This document shows, in pieces, positions 48,810 to 57,988 of a DNA stretch of 64,000 nucleotides. Under the pieces are notes generated by a model. The model saw nothing but the letters and a program-made list of their open reading frames with translations, did no database searches and was not told the origin of the DNA. The DNA is from Gammaproteobacteria bacterium. Its GTDB lineage: Bacteria > Pseudomonadota > Gammaproteobacteria > SZUA-229. Made by a program: the position numbers and the translations under genes. The stretch's first letter is position 1; every line of letters starts with the position of its first letter. The DNA is taken from positions 81,135-145,134 of the forward strand of contig JAPHRO010000026.1 of the NCBI GenBank assembly GCA_026195895.1, in the 5' to 3' direction.

Positions 48810-49172
48810 ATGGCGGATCTTTCTCAATCGCATTGCGCAGCATGTCAGGCCAACGCATCCACACTAGCTGACGATGAACTACAGCAATTGATAAAAGAAA
48901 TTCCCAACTGGAAGGTTGAAACCCGCGATAAGGTCATGCAACTGGAAAGAGTCTTTGATTTTAAAAATTTTGCCGAAGCAATTGCTTTTACCAACGCCGT
49001 GGGCGCTGTGGCGGAACAGGAAAACCACCATCCATCTTTATTGACAGAATGGGGTAAAGTAACCGTCACCTGGTGGAGCCACCAGATAAAAGGCTTACAT
49101 AAAAATGATTTTATTATGTCCGCAAGAACTGTTCGGATTTACGACCAATTAACAGGTCCGAAGAAAACCTGA
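48810..49172 (+). CDS. phhB: Pterin-4a-carbinolamine dehydratase
   Basis: A 120-residue protein of the PCD/DCoH family, which recycles 4a-hydroxytetrahydrobiopterin. The active-site pattern is [26 protein letters not shown] with the histidine pair and the WW core, as in PhhB. An unusual N-terminal segment with CAACQ (CxxC) precedes the usual start. No phenylalanine hydroxylase gene is in the window, so it may serve molybdopterin or another pterin role. ATG with a GGGGA ribosome site upstream. Confidence 0.92.
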   Translation: MADLSQSHCAACQANASTLADDELQQLIKEIPNWKVETRDKVMQLERVFDFKNFAEAIAFTNAVGAVAEQENHHPSLLTEWGKVTVTWWSHQIKGLHKNDFIMSARTVRIYDQLTGPKKT

Positions 49173-49210
49173 AACAGTATTAAACCAGTAACTTTATGAT
49201 CTGGTTAACA

Positions 49211-49441
49211 CTAACTTTTCTTTATATAAAAATGAAATTCGCCGGCACTCTCTGACGTTTCGATAATTTCATCATCAAGCGCAGCAAGCAGGATAGTGAT
49301 ATCCTCGACAGAAGCAGGGTCTGTTGCGATAACATGCAACACCTCGCCAGCCAGCATTTTTTTTAAAGCTTCCTTGGTTTTCATAACCGGCTCGGGACAG
49401 GACTCATTCCGGGCATCTAGTTCTTGTTGGAAGTCAGGCAT
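49211..49441 (-). CDS. TusA/SirA-family sulfurtransferase-like protein
   Basis: A 76-residue TusA-fold protein. The conserved cysteine is Cys15 in the CPxP motif (NESCPEPVMKTKEAL). The fold pattern continues with GEVLHVIATDPASVEDI and ends FHFYIKKS. Family members carry persulfide in tRNA thiolation or sulfur oxidation. This one stands alone, next to the pterin dehydratase gene; which thiol-acceptor it serves is unclear. Confidence 0.88.
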   Translation of the reverse strand: MPDFQQELDARNESCPEPVMKTKEALKKMLAGEVLHVIATDPASVEDITILLAALDDEIIETSESAGEFHFYIKKS

Positions 49442-49718
49442 TGTGCCTCCTCATTTTTATAACAGTAAACACTTCTCTATATAGAACAAACGCTATATTT
49501 TTAAAAGCAAAGAAGGGGGAGCTTCATTCGATAAGCCATACTTAATGACCGAATTATTGCCAAAGAAGCACGCCTCAAATGGCTGGGCCTGATATTAGTT
49601 AATTTAACACTACCAGGCACCTGATATAAATAATTAGTTAACACGCCCATGGCAACAAGCCTGCACTTTAATTACTGATAAACAAGCGTGCGCCAATGGA
49701 TGATTGCCAACCTCAGAA
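49442..49718. other. Gap without a recognised gene
   Basis: 277 bases between the TusA-like and MbcA/ParS-like genes, both on the minus strand. I see no gene, terminator or repeat. Confidence 0.5.
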
Positions 49719-50123
49719 CTATTTAGCTTTAGAACCGCTCAGATCCCAGGCATAGGTACAATCAAGTTCAGCCAACACGGCTGTCACACCGGTACCACCT
49801 TCTTCGACCATCACCTGCAGGGGCGTTCTATTTTGAAAACGACGATGCGGCTGCTTCATCCAGCGTCCACCCATGGATGCATTTTTAGGATAGGTGGTGC
49901 GTAATGCATCAATAATGCCGAGCAGACGAACAACGCGAAACTCCACATCAGGTGTTGCTGGAAATGGCGTATTTTCGTGATAAGCGCGTAATTTACGCGT
50001 CCGCGTACCTTCAGGTAAATCCAGCACATTGACCTGGTCGGCTGCAGAGAGCCCCCAGTCATCCAGGCTTTGCATAATTTTCTGGGTCAGCAGGATCTGC
50101 CTTTCTGTACTCAAATTAAACAT
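49719..50123 (-). CDS. MbcA/ParS/Xre antitoxin-like domain protein, no toxin adjacent
   Basis: A 134-residue protein with the MbcA/ParS/Xre toxin-binding domain (formerly DUF2384): RVVRLLGIIDALRTTYP, then GRWMKQPHRRFQNRTPLQVMVEEGGTGVTAVLAELDC. In the classical system it pairs with a RES-type toxin, which is missing here; the downstream gene is an ABC transporter permease instead. The N-terminal about 60 residues could be a winged helix. I start at the ATG at 50123. Confidence 0.72.
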   Translation of the reverse strand: MFNLSTERQILLTQKIMQSLDDWGLSAADQVNVLDLPEGTRTRKLRAYHENTPFPATPDVEFRVVRLLGIIDALRTTYPKNASMGGRWMKQPHRRFQNRTPLQVMVEEGGTGVTAVLAELDCTYAWDLSGSKAK

Positions 50124-50195
50124 AATCAATACCTCAACATCTCTGGCTCTGCGCAATTGCGCTGGCCACTTTAAACAAGGGGGGGGTGTTAGCTT

Positions 50196-51194
50196 CTAGT
50201 CCCAGCGAAAACTCCAGGCACCCAGAAACAAAAACAGCATGCTCATCACCAGTAATACAATTAAATGAGAGCTGATGCCAGCCAGGCCGACACCGTCGAT
50301 CATAATAGCACGAGATGCCTCGGTAATGTGAGTCAACGGAAAGATGAGCGCCAGCTTCTGTACCCAGGGATGCAGCCCCTCCAGCGAAAACCATACACCC
50401 GACAGGAACATCATGGGCCAGGACACCATATTCAATAAGCCACCGGCCAGCTCCTCTGAACGGATACGCGCCGCCACCAGTAAACCCATACTGATCAGAC
50501 AAAACGCCCCCAGAGCAAGCACTACCAGCAAATTCAAATAACTGCCGAACATACTGAAATCTATAAAGAAATCTGTGCCCAGATAAACCATCGCCGTAAT
50601 AATAACAATCAGCCACAACCTGGAAAACACCTGTGCTGCCAGAAATTCCAGCGCCGATAAAGGCGTGGCTTTCAGCCGCTTCAATACACCATTTTTACGA
50701 TAGCGGACGATGACATAACCGACGCCAAATAGTGCGCTAAACATGACGTTCATGCCCAGCACCCCCGGAATCAGCCAGTCCACATAGCGGATCTGGCGGC
50801 CGCTGACCGTCTGCCTGCTATATGCCTCGCCCCCCGAGCCTTTCAACACGCGCTCCAGCATGTAGCCATTTGGCGAAGTATCATTAATCCAGAATATCTG
50901 CTGCCGCATATCAATCAACATGTCGAGCTGGTGGCGCTCCACTTTAGTCATAGACGCCGCCGCATTCTCAACGGGTATAAACTGGATGTAGGGATTATTC
51001 AGAAATTCCAGGCTGTTATCCGCTGTGTTGACGATGCCAATCTTATATTGCTCAAGATTCTCACCGGAAAAGGCAAAGGCAAAGCCCACCACTATCAGCA
51101 CTGGAAACAGGATATTCCAGGCCAGTGCGGCGCGATCGCGCAGAAATTCTCTATTTCGGGCAACCAGTACCGCCAGAAAACGTCGCCAGCTCAT
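50196..51194 (-). CDS. ABC-2 family transporter permease
   Basis: A 332-residue ABC-2 permease. An N-terminal membrane helix (about 20-40) is followed by an extracytoplasmic domain (42-140) and five to six further helices (ILFPVLIVVGFAFAF, GMNVMFSALFGVGYVIV, LLVVLALGAFCLISMGLLV, MMFLSGVWFSLEGLHPWVQ, LIVLLVMSMLFLFLGAWSFRWD). It pairs with the ATPase gene that overlaps it by four bases. Probably exports a drug, lipid or polysaccharide; not determinable. Confidence 0.9.
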   Translation of the reverse strand: MSWRRFLAVLVARNREFLRDRAALAWNILFPVLIVVGFAFAFSGENLEQYKIGIVNTADNSLEFLNNPYIQFIPVENAAASMTKVERHQLDMLIDMRQQIFWINDTSPNGYMLERVLKGSGGEAYSRQTVSGRQIRYVDWLIPGVLGMNVMFSALFGVGYVIVRYRKNGVLKRLKATPLSALEFLAAQVFSRLWLIVIITAMVYLGTDFFIDFSMFGSYLNLLVVLALGAFCLISMGLLVAARIRSEELAGGLLNMVSWPMMFLSGVWFSLEGLHPWVQKLALIFPLTHITEASRAIMIDGVGLAGISSHLIVLLVMSMLFLFLGAWSFRWD

Positions 51195-52078
51195 TGTCTT
51201 AACTCCTTGCCGGTCAACTCCAGAAATAAATCCTCCAGAGTCCGCTGCCGAATTTGCATGCCGGTTAGATCAAAGTCCAGCTGCAGCAAATTTTTTACGG
51301 TCAGATTCACATCCCCCGTTGTTAATTCAATCGTCGAATCACGCTGGATGATATCCACATCATCCATCTGCTTCAGCCTGGAGACATCAGCCCCCGAAGG
51401 CAGGCTAAGCACCACATCATCAAAGTGTTTGGCCAGCAGTTCCCGCGGCGTGCCCATGGCGATAATTCGCCCATGATCCATGATCGCGATGTCATCACAC
51501 AGCACATAGGCTTCTTCCATGTAGTGCGTGGTCAGCACAATGGTCTTGCCCTGCTGCTTGATATGCTGCACCAGATTCCAGAAATTATGTCGTGCCTGGG
51601 GATCCAGGCCGGTGGTTGGCTCATCCAGGAAAAGAATTTCCGGATCATTAATCAGCGCTATAGCGAGCAGTAATCGCTGCCGCTGGCCACCACTGAGCTT
51701 ACGGGCATCCCGGTCAAGAAACTCAGCCAGTGCACACATCTCAACCAGATCGGCTATCGCCAGGGTGCGGGGATAAAATTGGCCAAATAGCGTCAGTGTT
51801 TCCCTGACAGTGATGAAATCCTGCAATGCAGTCGACTGGAACATAATACCGGCGCGATCCCTGAACCCCTTCCCCAACGCCTCACCCTTGTATAAAATCT
51901 CTCCCTGATCAGGCTGACTGATGCCTTCCAGCATTTCAACAGTTGTCGTCTTGCCAGCGCCATTCGGCCCCAGCAGGCCTAGACACTTACCTGCGGTGAT
52001 GGAAAAGCTGATACCATCCACAGCCTGCACCTGCTGAAAATGCTTATGCAGATTATTAACCTGTAATATTGATTCCAT
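51191..52078 (-). CDS. ABC transporter ATP-binding protein
   Basis: A 295-residue DrrA-type ATPase. Walker A GLLGPNGAGKTT, signature LSGGQRQRL, Walker B ILFLDEPTTGLDP and H-loop LTTHYMEEA are all intact. The C-terminal about 70 residues beyond the core resemble other DrrA ATPases. I start at the ATG at 52078 (MESILQV), since the longer frame to 52138 has no ribosome site. It is encoded first, the permease second (ATGA overlap). Confidence 0.95.
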   Translation of the reverse strand: MESILQVNNLHKHFQQVQAVDGISFSITAGKCLGLLGPNGAGKTTTVEMLEGISQPDQGEILYKGEALGKGFRDRAGIMFQSTALQDFITVRETLTLFGQFYPRTLAIADLVEMCALAEFLDRDARKLSGGQRQRLLLAIALINDPEILFLDEPTTGLDPQARHNFWNLVQHIKQQGKTIVLTTHYMEEAYVLCDDIAIMDHGRIIAMGTPRELLAKHFDDVVLSLPSGADVSRLKQMDDVDIIQRDSTIELTTGDVNLTVKNLLQLDFDLTGMQIRQRTLEDLFLELTGKELRQ

Positions 52079-52207
52079 GAACTTTATTTCAAAATGGCCC
52101 TCAGTATAGACGGCGTTATTATGGCAGTATTTATCCATTCGAGCACAAAATGATCAAGCCCAAGCATGCTATTATTCGCTTAATCAAAATTAAGACATGG
52201 CTCCCTG

Positions 52208-53734
52208 ATGTCAGGACCTGAAAACCTAAATCGACAATCTACATTGCGACACTTTCTGTATAAAATATTGTTTGGCTGGTGGCTGCCAAAACGGGTGCCT
52301 ATCGCAGTAAAGCTGGCATTGTCCATCACGACCCTCATTGTTAGCGGCATGAGCATGCTGGGATTCACTATTCTGGAAAACCAGAAAACCATCATGACGG
52401 AACAGGTCGCCACCATGGGTACCAGCATTTCCAGCCAGCTGGCTGACAGCGCCAAGGAGATGGTGTTATCCGACGATACCCTTGGTCTGCAGACCCTGAT
52501 CAATAATCTGATCGATAAAAACAAAATAATTGGCGCGATCATTATTTCCGATAAGGGTGTAACGCTGGCCAGCGGTGGCACGGTGCCGGGTAACTACACT
52601 ATCGAATATCAACGCGAAAAAGTAAAACAGACGAATCAGATTTACTATTTTGAATGGGGCTGGAACATGAATTCAGATCATCCCCATTCACTGATTACCT
52701 TCGTTAGCCCCATCCATTTTCAGGATTTGCTTGCCGGTCACGTACTGGTCAGCTTTAGTAAAAACTCCATGGATCAGGCATTGAATGAATCCAGGCAAGT
52801 TATTCTGATGGTGACCTTTTTAATGACCGTGGTCGCTATTTTCCTGGCCTTTGTCATGAGCCGGCATTTATCCAGGCCGATCCATGATCTGGTCGATGCC
52901 AGCAAAGCCATCGGTGAAGGGAATTTTAACTATCGTCTGAGTGAAGGTCGCAATGATGAAATTGGCGAACTGTCACAGTCGTTTAATCAAATGGCCGCCG
53001 AGCTGTTAAAAAAATCCCAGGTGGAAAATATTTTCTCTCGCTATGTTTCCAGTAGCGTCGCCAAACAGGTCATGGAAAATCTGGATGACGTAGAACTGGG
53101 CGGCAAACATGTACATGCTTCGGTGCTCTTCGCCGACATTGTTGGTTTTACTGGCATGTCTGAAAACCTGCCGCCGAAAGAAATTGCCAGCCTGTTAAAT
53201 GAGTTTTTTTCCTATATCTCTACCATTAGCAAGCTGTACCATGGTCATATTGATAAATTTATTGGCGACTGCGCCATGGTGGTCTTTGGTGTACCGGAAC
53301 AGGATCCTGAACACAGCTTTCATGCTATCGCCTGTGCGGTAATGATTCAGGAACTGGTCGCTAAATTAAATAAAGAACGACTCGCCCAGGGCAAACTACC
53401 GGTGCATTTCAGAATCGGCATCAACAGCGGACACATGGTAGCAGGCAATCTTGGCTCCCGGGATCGGATGGAATACACCGTCATTGGTGATCCGGTCAAT
53501 CTGGCATCCAGACTGGCTGAGGTTGCAGGCAGCGATCAAATTGTTATTATGGACGAGCTTTATCTTCAGCCAGGCATCCGGCAACGCATTATTGTAAAAG
53601 AACTGGGCGCGATAAATATTCGCGGCAAACAACAATCGGTTTTGACTTATCTGGTAGAAGATATTCATGCCGACTATAGAAAAGACATGAACCAACACAT
53701 AGACACTTTTATTAAAGAATACACCGCGCAATGA
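52208..53734 (+). CDS. Membrane-bound class III adenylate/guanylate cyclase with HAMP domain
   Basis: A 508-residue receptor cyclase. TM helices at about 33-55 and 198-216 flank a periplasmic domain (56-197). A HAMP domain is at 217-270 and the class III catalytic domain at about 300-480. Metal aspartates are Asp310 (LFADIVGF) and Asp354 (FIGDCAMVVFG); Lys350 and MEYTVIGDPVNLASRL follow the ATP-type pattern with Glu in place of the usual Asp, so cAMP is likelier than cGMP but not certain. The lipoprotein gene overlaps its stop by four bases. Confidence 0.9.
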   Translation: MSGPENLNRQSTLRHFLYKILFGWWLPKRVPIAVKLALSITTLIVSGMSMLGFTILENQKTIMTEQVATMGTSISSQLADSAKEMVLSDDTLGLQTLINNLIDKNKIIGAIIISDKGVTLASGGTVPGNYTIEYQREKVKQTNQIYYFEWGWNMNSDHPHSLITFVSPIHFQDLLAGHVLVSFSKNSMDQALNESRQVILMVTFLMTVVAIFLAFVMSRHLSRPIHDLVDASKAIGEGNFNYRLSEGRNDEIGELSQSFNQMAAELLKKSQVENIFSRYVSSSVAKQVMENLDDVELGGKHVHASVLFADIVGFTGMSENLPPKEIASLLNEFFSYISTISKLYHGHIDKFIGDCAMVVFGVPEQDPEHSFHAIACAVMIQELVAKLNKERLAQGKLPVHFRIGINSGHMVAGNLGSRDRMEYTVIGDPVNLASRLAEVAGSDQIVIMDELYLQPGIRQRIIVKELGAINIRGKQQSVLTYLVEDIHADYRKDMNQHIDTFIKEYTAQ

Positions 53735-54759
53735 AACTGCTGGCTTTTATATCAATCTACCTTGTTTTTCTGGGTACTGGCTGTTCTCACTACTATGCAT
53801 CACAAAGCGACCTTAACCAGCGCATAGATAAATGGCTGGTTAATCATGAATATGCAAAAATTGAAAATGCCGTGGCGCATCTATCAGGTAACCATCCCGA
53901 TTATAACCGCATTAAAGCCAGATCTTCTGACATCGATAAAAACAAACAGTCCTTCATTAACAACACACTCGTTACCGCTCAAAAAATGCAGTCACAGAAC
54001 AACTGGCAACAGGCCATCGACACCCTGGATGAAGCGCTACGTAAAATCCCAGAAGACACAAAACTGCTGACACAACACAAGAGCATTATTGAACAACGAA
54101 ATAATCAGGTCATCGAACTTCGAAAAGATATGTTATTGAAAAGATCGCGCGCGCTGATTCAATACAAAGCTATTTACAAGCAACTTGAGAAACTGATTCC
54201 CGAAGACTTTAGCGCACAATATGACATAAATAATTATAATAAAGAAAAAACCGAGATATCTGCTGAGCTAATGGATTGCGGCAACCATGCACTGGCAGAA
54301 AAACAGTATGCACAGGCAGAAGAATGCTTCCATCTGTCCCATGAATTAATTCCTTCAAAAGACAAGCTGGCGTTATTGAATAAAACAAAAAATCGCAGAA
54401 AAATTATTGAAGATAAAAACCGATCAAAAGAACTCATTGAGTCCTATCAAAAAGCTTTCGATAAAGGCGACTTCCCCAAGGCACGCTACCATCTGGAAAC
54501 ACTGATCGCACTTAAACCAGACGACCAGAAAGCCAGACAATTAAAAGCCAGGCTGGACAAAGAAATACATGAGCTTATGACCAGGGGCATAGCAGAAGGA
54601 AAAAAACATTACAGCGAAGGCAACATAAAAAAAGCGGTTACCATCTGGCAGGAGTTATTGAAAACTGACCCCAAAAATACAGAATTAATCAGCCTGCTGG
54701 CACGCGGGAAAAAAGTTTCAAAGAAAATAGAGAACCTTGAAAAATCTTCGACAAACTAA
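53731..54759 (+). CDS. TPR-like lipoprotein
   Basis: A 342-residue lipoprotein with lipobox LGTGC near residue 18, so it is anchored in the envelope. The rest is helical with TPR-like repeats (ARYHLETLIALKPDDQKARQLKARL and KKAVTIWQELLKTDPKNTELISLLARG) and charged segments. Translation is coupled to the cyclase, which suggests it tunes signal input to the periplasmic part of that enzyme. Its 3' end overlaps that of the next gene on the other strand by four bases. Confidence 0.82.
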   Translation: MKLLAFISIYLVFLGTGCSHYYASQSDLNQRIDKWLVNHEYAKIENAVAHLSGNHPDYNRIKARSSDIDKNKQSFINNTLVTAQKMQSQNNWQQAIDTLDEALRKIPEDTKLLTQHKSIIEQRNNQVIELRKDMLLKRSRALIQYKAIYKQLEKLIPEDFSAQYDINNYNKEKTEISAELMDCGNHALAEKQYAQAEECFHLSHELIPSKDKLALLNKTKNRRKIIEDKNRSKELIESYQKAFDKGDFPKARYHLETLIALKPDDQKARQLKARLDKEIHELMTRGIAEGKKHYSEGNIKKAVTIWQELLKTDPKNTELISLLARGKKVSKKIENLEKSSTN

Positions 54760-54944
54760 TTCCGTTTTCTGGTAACTCTTTTAACCAGTAATACCACCGC
54801 CACAAGACCAATCAGTGCATAAAACAAATCATACATCAGGTGATTAGCATCATGAGAAGCTTTATTCAGAAGCAGTTCCTGGTGATGTGCAAACACCGGC
54901 GAGCTGATTAAAAATAACAATAAGATTTTAACGTATTCTTTCAT
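54756..54944 (-). CDS. Small hydrogenase-linked membrane protein
   Basis: A 62-residue protein with a signal-like helix at 1-19 (ending SSPVFA), two histidines right after it, and a second helix at about 36-56 (LFYALIGLVAVVLLVKRV) followed by a basic C-terminus. It starts 18 bases after the hydrogenase large subunit stop, so it is the last gene of that operon. No known family; it may be a small accessory subunit. Confidence 0.55.
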   Translation of the reverse strand: MKEYVKILLLFLISSPVFAHHQELLLNKASHDANHLMYDLFYALIGLVAVVLLVKRVTRKRN

Positions 54945-54962
54945 CGCAGTAGTCTCAAATTT

Positions 54963-56711
54963 TTAACACACTTTTACTTTTAAAAACTCTTCCCCATTCG
55001 GATCAATCATATGTATTGCACAGGCAATACACGGATCAAAACTGTGGATAGTTCGCAGTATTTCTAACGGCTGATTAACATCGGCCAGATGATGATTATC
55101 CTGCAGTGCAGCTTCGTAAGGCCCGGGCTGACCCTGTGCATCACGAGGCCCAGCATTCCAGGTACTGGGCACTACCGCCTGATAGTTACTCAGTTTTTCG
55201 TTTTCAATAACCGCCCAGTGCGCCAGAGCACCTCGTGGTGCTTCGATATAGCCCACACCTTTGGACTGTGCGGGCCAGCTTGATGGCTCCCACAACTTTT
55301 CATTGAAGGTGCGCACATCGCCCGCTTTAATATTTGCTAGCAATTGATCCATCCATGACATCATCTGATCAGCAATGATTTTTGTTTCCAGTGTTCGAGC
55401 AGCAGTGCGTCCCATAGTTGAAAACATTGCCTCTAAAGGCAGGTCCAGTTTGTTCAGTGCAAAACCGGCCAGCTCTTTTGTTTGTTCATGACCATTGGCA
55501 TACAGCATTAAAATTCTGGCTAATGGCCCCACTTCCATAGCATGCCCTTTCCAGCGAGGTGACTTCATCCAGGAATAACTGGCATCCGTATCAAGATGTT
55601 CATACGGTGGTTTTGGCCCAGTATAATTTAATTCGGTTTCCCCCTCATAGGGATGCAGGCCCTGCTGCTTGCCACCACTATAGTCATACCAGGAATGGGC
55701 AACGAATTCCTGAATCTGCTCAGGATCATTCAGGTTTACTTCATGTATTGTTGACAGGTCCCTGTTTAAAATTGCACCTCGGGGAATCATGAAACTGCCA
55801 ATGTCATCCATTGATGTTGTTGGGAAATCACCATAGGTAAGATAATTGCCCGTGCCACCACCAATCTTGAACCAGTCTTTGTAAAAGCTGGCAATCGCCA
55901 GCGTATCAGGCAGATAAACATTATCCACAAACTTCTGCATTTTCTGAATAATATTGCGCACTTCCAGCAGGCCATTCATATTCACCGCAGTCGCGCCGGT
56001 AATGCCACCTTTGGCTTCAACATCTACGCTAATCGCAGAGGGCACTCCGCCCACCAGAAAATTAGGATGCGGATTTTTACCGCCAAAGATTGTTAATATG
56101 CGCGCCACATCCCGCTGCCATTCCAGCGCTTCAAGATAATGCGCCACCGCCATTAAATTTGCCTCCGGTGGCAACTTATAGGCACTGTGCCCCCAATAGG
56201 CATTGGCGAAAATACCCAACTGGCCGGACTCGACAAATTCTTTTACCCGCTTTTGCGTATCGGCAAAATAACCGGGTGAAGAATTGGGATGTTTACTGAT
56301 CGATTGCGCCAGTTCAGAGGTCGCTTTGGGGTCAGCTTTTAATGCCGATACCACATCCACCCAGTCCAGTGCATGCAGGTGATAAAAGTGCATAACATGA
56401 TCGTGCACATATTGGGCAGCAATCATCAGATTGCGAATCAACTGGGCATTCTGTGGAATGGAATATTTCAATGCATCCTCAATGGAACGTACCGATGCAA
56501 CACCATGCACCAGGGTACAAACGCCACAAATACGCTGCGCAAAAGCCCAGGCATCCCGTGGATCACGGCCTTTTAAAATCAGTTCAATGCCGCGCACCAT
56601 GGTGCCGGAACTGGATGCTTTTTTAATCATGCCGCTATCGTCTACTTCGGCTTCAATGCGCAAATGGCCTTCTATGCGGGTAACCGGATCTACAACTATT
56701 CGTTTAGTCAT
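54963..56711 (-). CDS. hynL: [NiFe]-hydrogenase large subunit, Isp-type uptake hydrogenase
   Basis: A 582-residue catalytic subunit. The Ni ligands are in L1 RICGVCTLVHG (Cys62, Cys65) and L2 DPCIACAIH (Cys561, Cys564), followed by a 15-residue tail (568-582) to be cut off after His567. The tail ends in Cys, which is unusual. The order small subunit, Isp1, Isp2, large subunit matches hynS-isp1-isp2-hynL of Thiocapsa and Allochromatium (group 1e), in which isp1-isp2 carry electrons to the quinone pool or a heterodisulfide-type partner. Confidence 0.95.
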   Translation of the reverse strand: MTKRIVVDPVTRIEGHLRIEAEVDDSGMIKKASSSGTMVRGIELILKGRDPRDAWAFAQRICGVCTLVHGVASVRSIEDALKYSIPQNAQLIRNLMIAAQYVHDHVMHFYHLHALDWVDVVSALKADPKATSELAQSISKHPNSSPGYFADTQKRVKEFVESGQLGIFANAYWGHSAYKLPPEANLMAVAHYLEALEWQRDVARILTIFGGKNPHPNFLVGGVPSAISVDVEAKGGITGATAVNMNGLLEVRNIIQKMQKFVDNVYLPDTLAIASFYKDWFKIGGGTGNYLTYGDFPTTSMDDIGSFMIPRGAILNRDLSTIHEVNLNDPEQIQEFVAHSWYDYSGGKQQGLHPYEGETELNYTGPKPPYEHLDTDASYSWMKSPRWKGHAMEVGPLARILMLYANGHEQTKELAGFALNKLDLPLEAMFSTMGRTAARTLETKIIADQMMSWMDQLLANIKAGDVRTFNEKLWEPSSWPAQSKGVGYIEAPRGALAHWAVIENEKLSNYQAVVPSTWNAGPRDAQGQPGPYEAALQDNHHLADVNQPLEILRTIHSFDPCIACAIHMIDPNGEEFLKVKVC

Positions 56712-56725
56712 TTTTTTCTACCCTG

Positions 56726-57988
56726 TTATTTTGTATCCAGATAATCCGCTAACAGCTCAGTTAGCCCCAACACTTCTACCTGAATATCATTTTCTTCGAT
56801 GCCTTCTTCCAGCACCATGCGACAGTTTGCACAGGCAGTAACCATAGTGTTAACACCCAGCGCCTGCACCTGAGATTTTTTCTTGTTGAATGCAATGAGC
56901 TGCCAGTCTGCGGCGCGTTCATTCGCACTCACACCGCCGCCGCCGCCACAGCACCAGTTCATCACACCGTGTTCATCCATTTCGCGAAAATCCGCCGCCA
57001 CCATATTCAGTAATCGACGCGGCTGCTCCACCACACCACCACGGCGAGCCAGTTGACAGGGATCGTGATAAGTTAACGCCGCTTCTTCCAGGCCGGTCGT
57101 TTTTAATCGACCCTGCTCACGTAACTCATCCAGCACTTCAAGAATGTGTTTAACTTTGAAGTCAAATTTTTTGCCAATTAAATTGGGACCTTCCCAGCGT
57201 ATCGCCGTATAGGCATGACCACATTCTGGGCTGATAACTGTTTTCACTTTGAGTTTTTCAGCCGCGTCCACGACATGCTGCACCAGCTCACCGGCAATAT
57301 CCGACGAACCTATTTGCAATCCGCTATTGGTCGCTTCATAGGCTTCCGAGCTCAACGTCCAGGTAACGCCGGCATGTTTGAAAATTTTTGCAATAGCGCC
57401 AATATATTCTGGATACATCATGATCTCATTCGAAGATAATAGCGCCAGATAATCCGCACCTTCAATATCCATGGGAATTTTCAATCCGGTTTCTTCTTCT
57501 ATGTGACCAATTTTTGCCTTCAATGCGGGCAGTTTTATGCCCATCGGACTGCCTATTGTCGCCGCGCGTAAGGTAGCCTGTTTTAATCCTTCCGGCGCAT
57601 AACCCGATGCCACCATCGCTTCTCGGGCTCTACGAATCATATAGGAAATATCATTGCCCACTGGACACACCATGGAACAACGACCGCACATGGTGCAGCT
57701 ATCGTAAAGCAATGGCTCCCAAGCTTTCAGATCTTCTTCGGTTAACGGTTTCGACAGACCAAATTTATGCAGCAGCTTTCCCCAGAAGGTGTAATTCTGT
57801 TTCCAGACTTTTTTCATCGGCTCCAGTTTATAAATGGGCGTAAATTTGGGATCGCCGGTTTCTTCATAAAATAAACAGGCATGGGCGCATAAACCACAAT
57901 GCACACAACTACCGAAAAACGAAGTAATCGGGCCGTCGATAAACTCAACAAATGCATTTTCAGCGCGTTGTACAGCAGGACTATTCAT
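56726..57988 (-). CDS. isp2: HdrD-like iron-sulfur protein Isp2
   Basis: A 420-residue protein with two 4Fe-4S ferredoxin motifs (CVHCGLCAHACLF and CTMCGRCSMVCP) and two CCG domains in the C-terminal half (CCGGGGGVSANE, CANCRMVLEEGI, ECGHAYTAIRWEG), as in HdrD/GlcF-type proteins. It is the second Isp subunit: electrons pass from HynS to Isp1 and Isp2. It overlaps isp1 by four bases and is 14 bases upstream of the large subunit gene. Confidence 0.92.
   Translation of the reverse strand: MNSPAVQRAENAFVEFIDGPITSFFGSCVHCGLCAHACLFYEETGDPKFTPIYKLEPMKKVWKQNYTFWGKLLHKFGLSKPLTEEDLKAWEPLLYDSCTMCGRCSMVCPVGNDISYMIRRAREAMVASGYAPEGLKQATLRAATIGSPMGIKLPALKAKIGHIEEETGLKIPMDIEGADYLALLSSNEIMMYPEYIGAIAKIFKHAGVTWTLSSEAYEATNSGLQIGSSDIAGELVQHVVDAAEKLKVKTVISPECGHAYTAIRWEGPNLIGKKFDFKVKHILEVLDELREQGRLKTTGLEEAALTYHDPCQLARRGGVVEQPRRLLNMVAADFREMDEHGVMNWCCGGGGGVSANERAADWQLIAFNKKKSQVQALGVNTMVTACANCRMVLEEGIEENDIQVEVLGLTELLADYLDTK

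Noticed and set aside
49719..50123. Complete toxin-antitoxin system
   Set aside because: No RES-type toxin gene is adjacent on either side.
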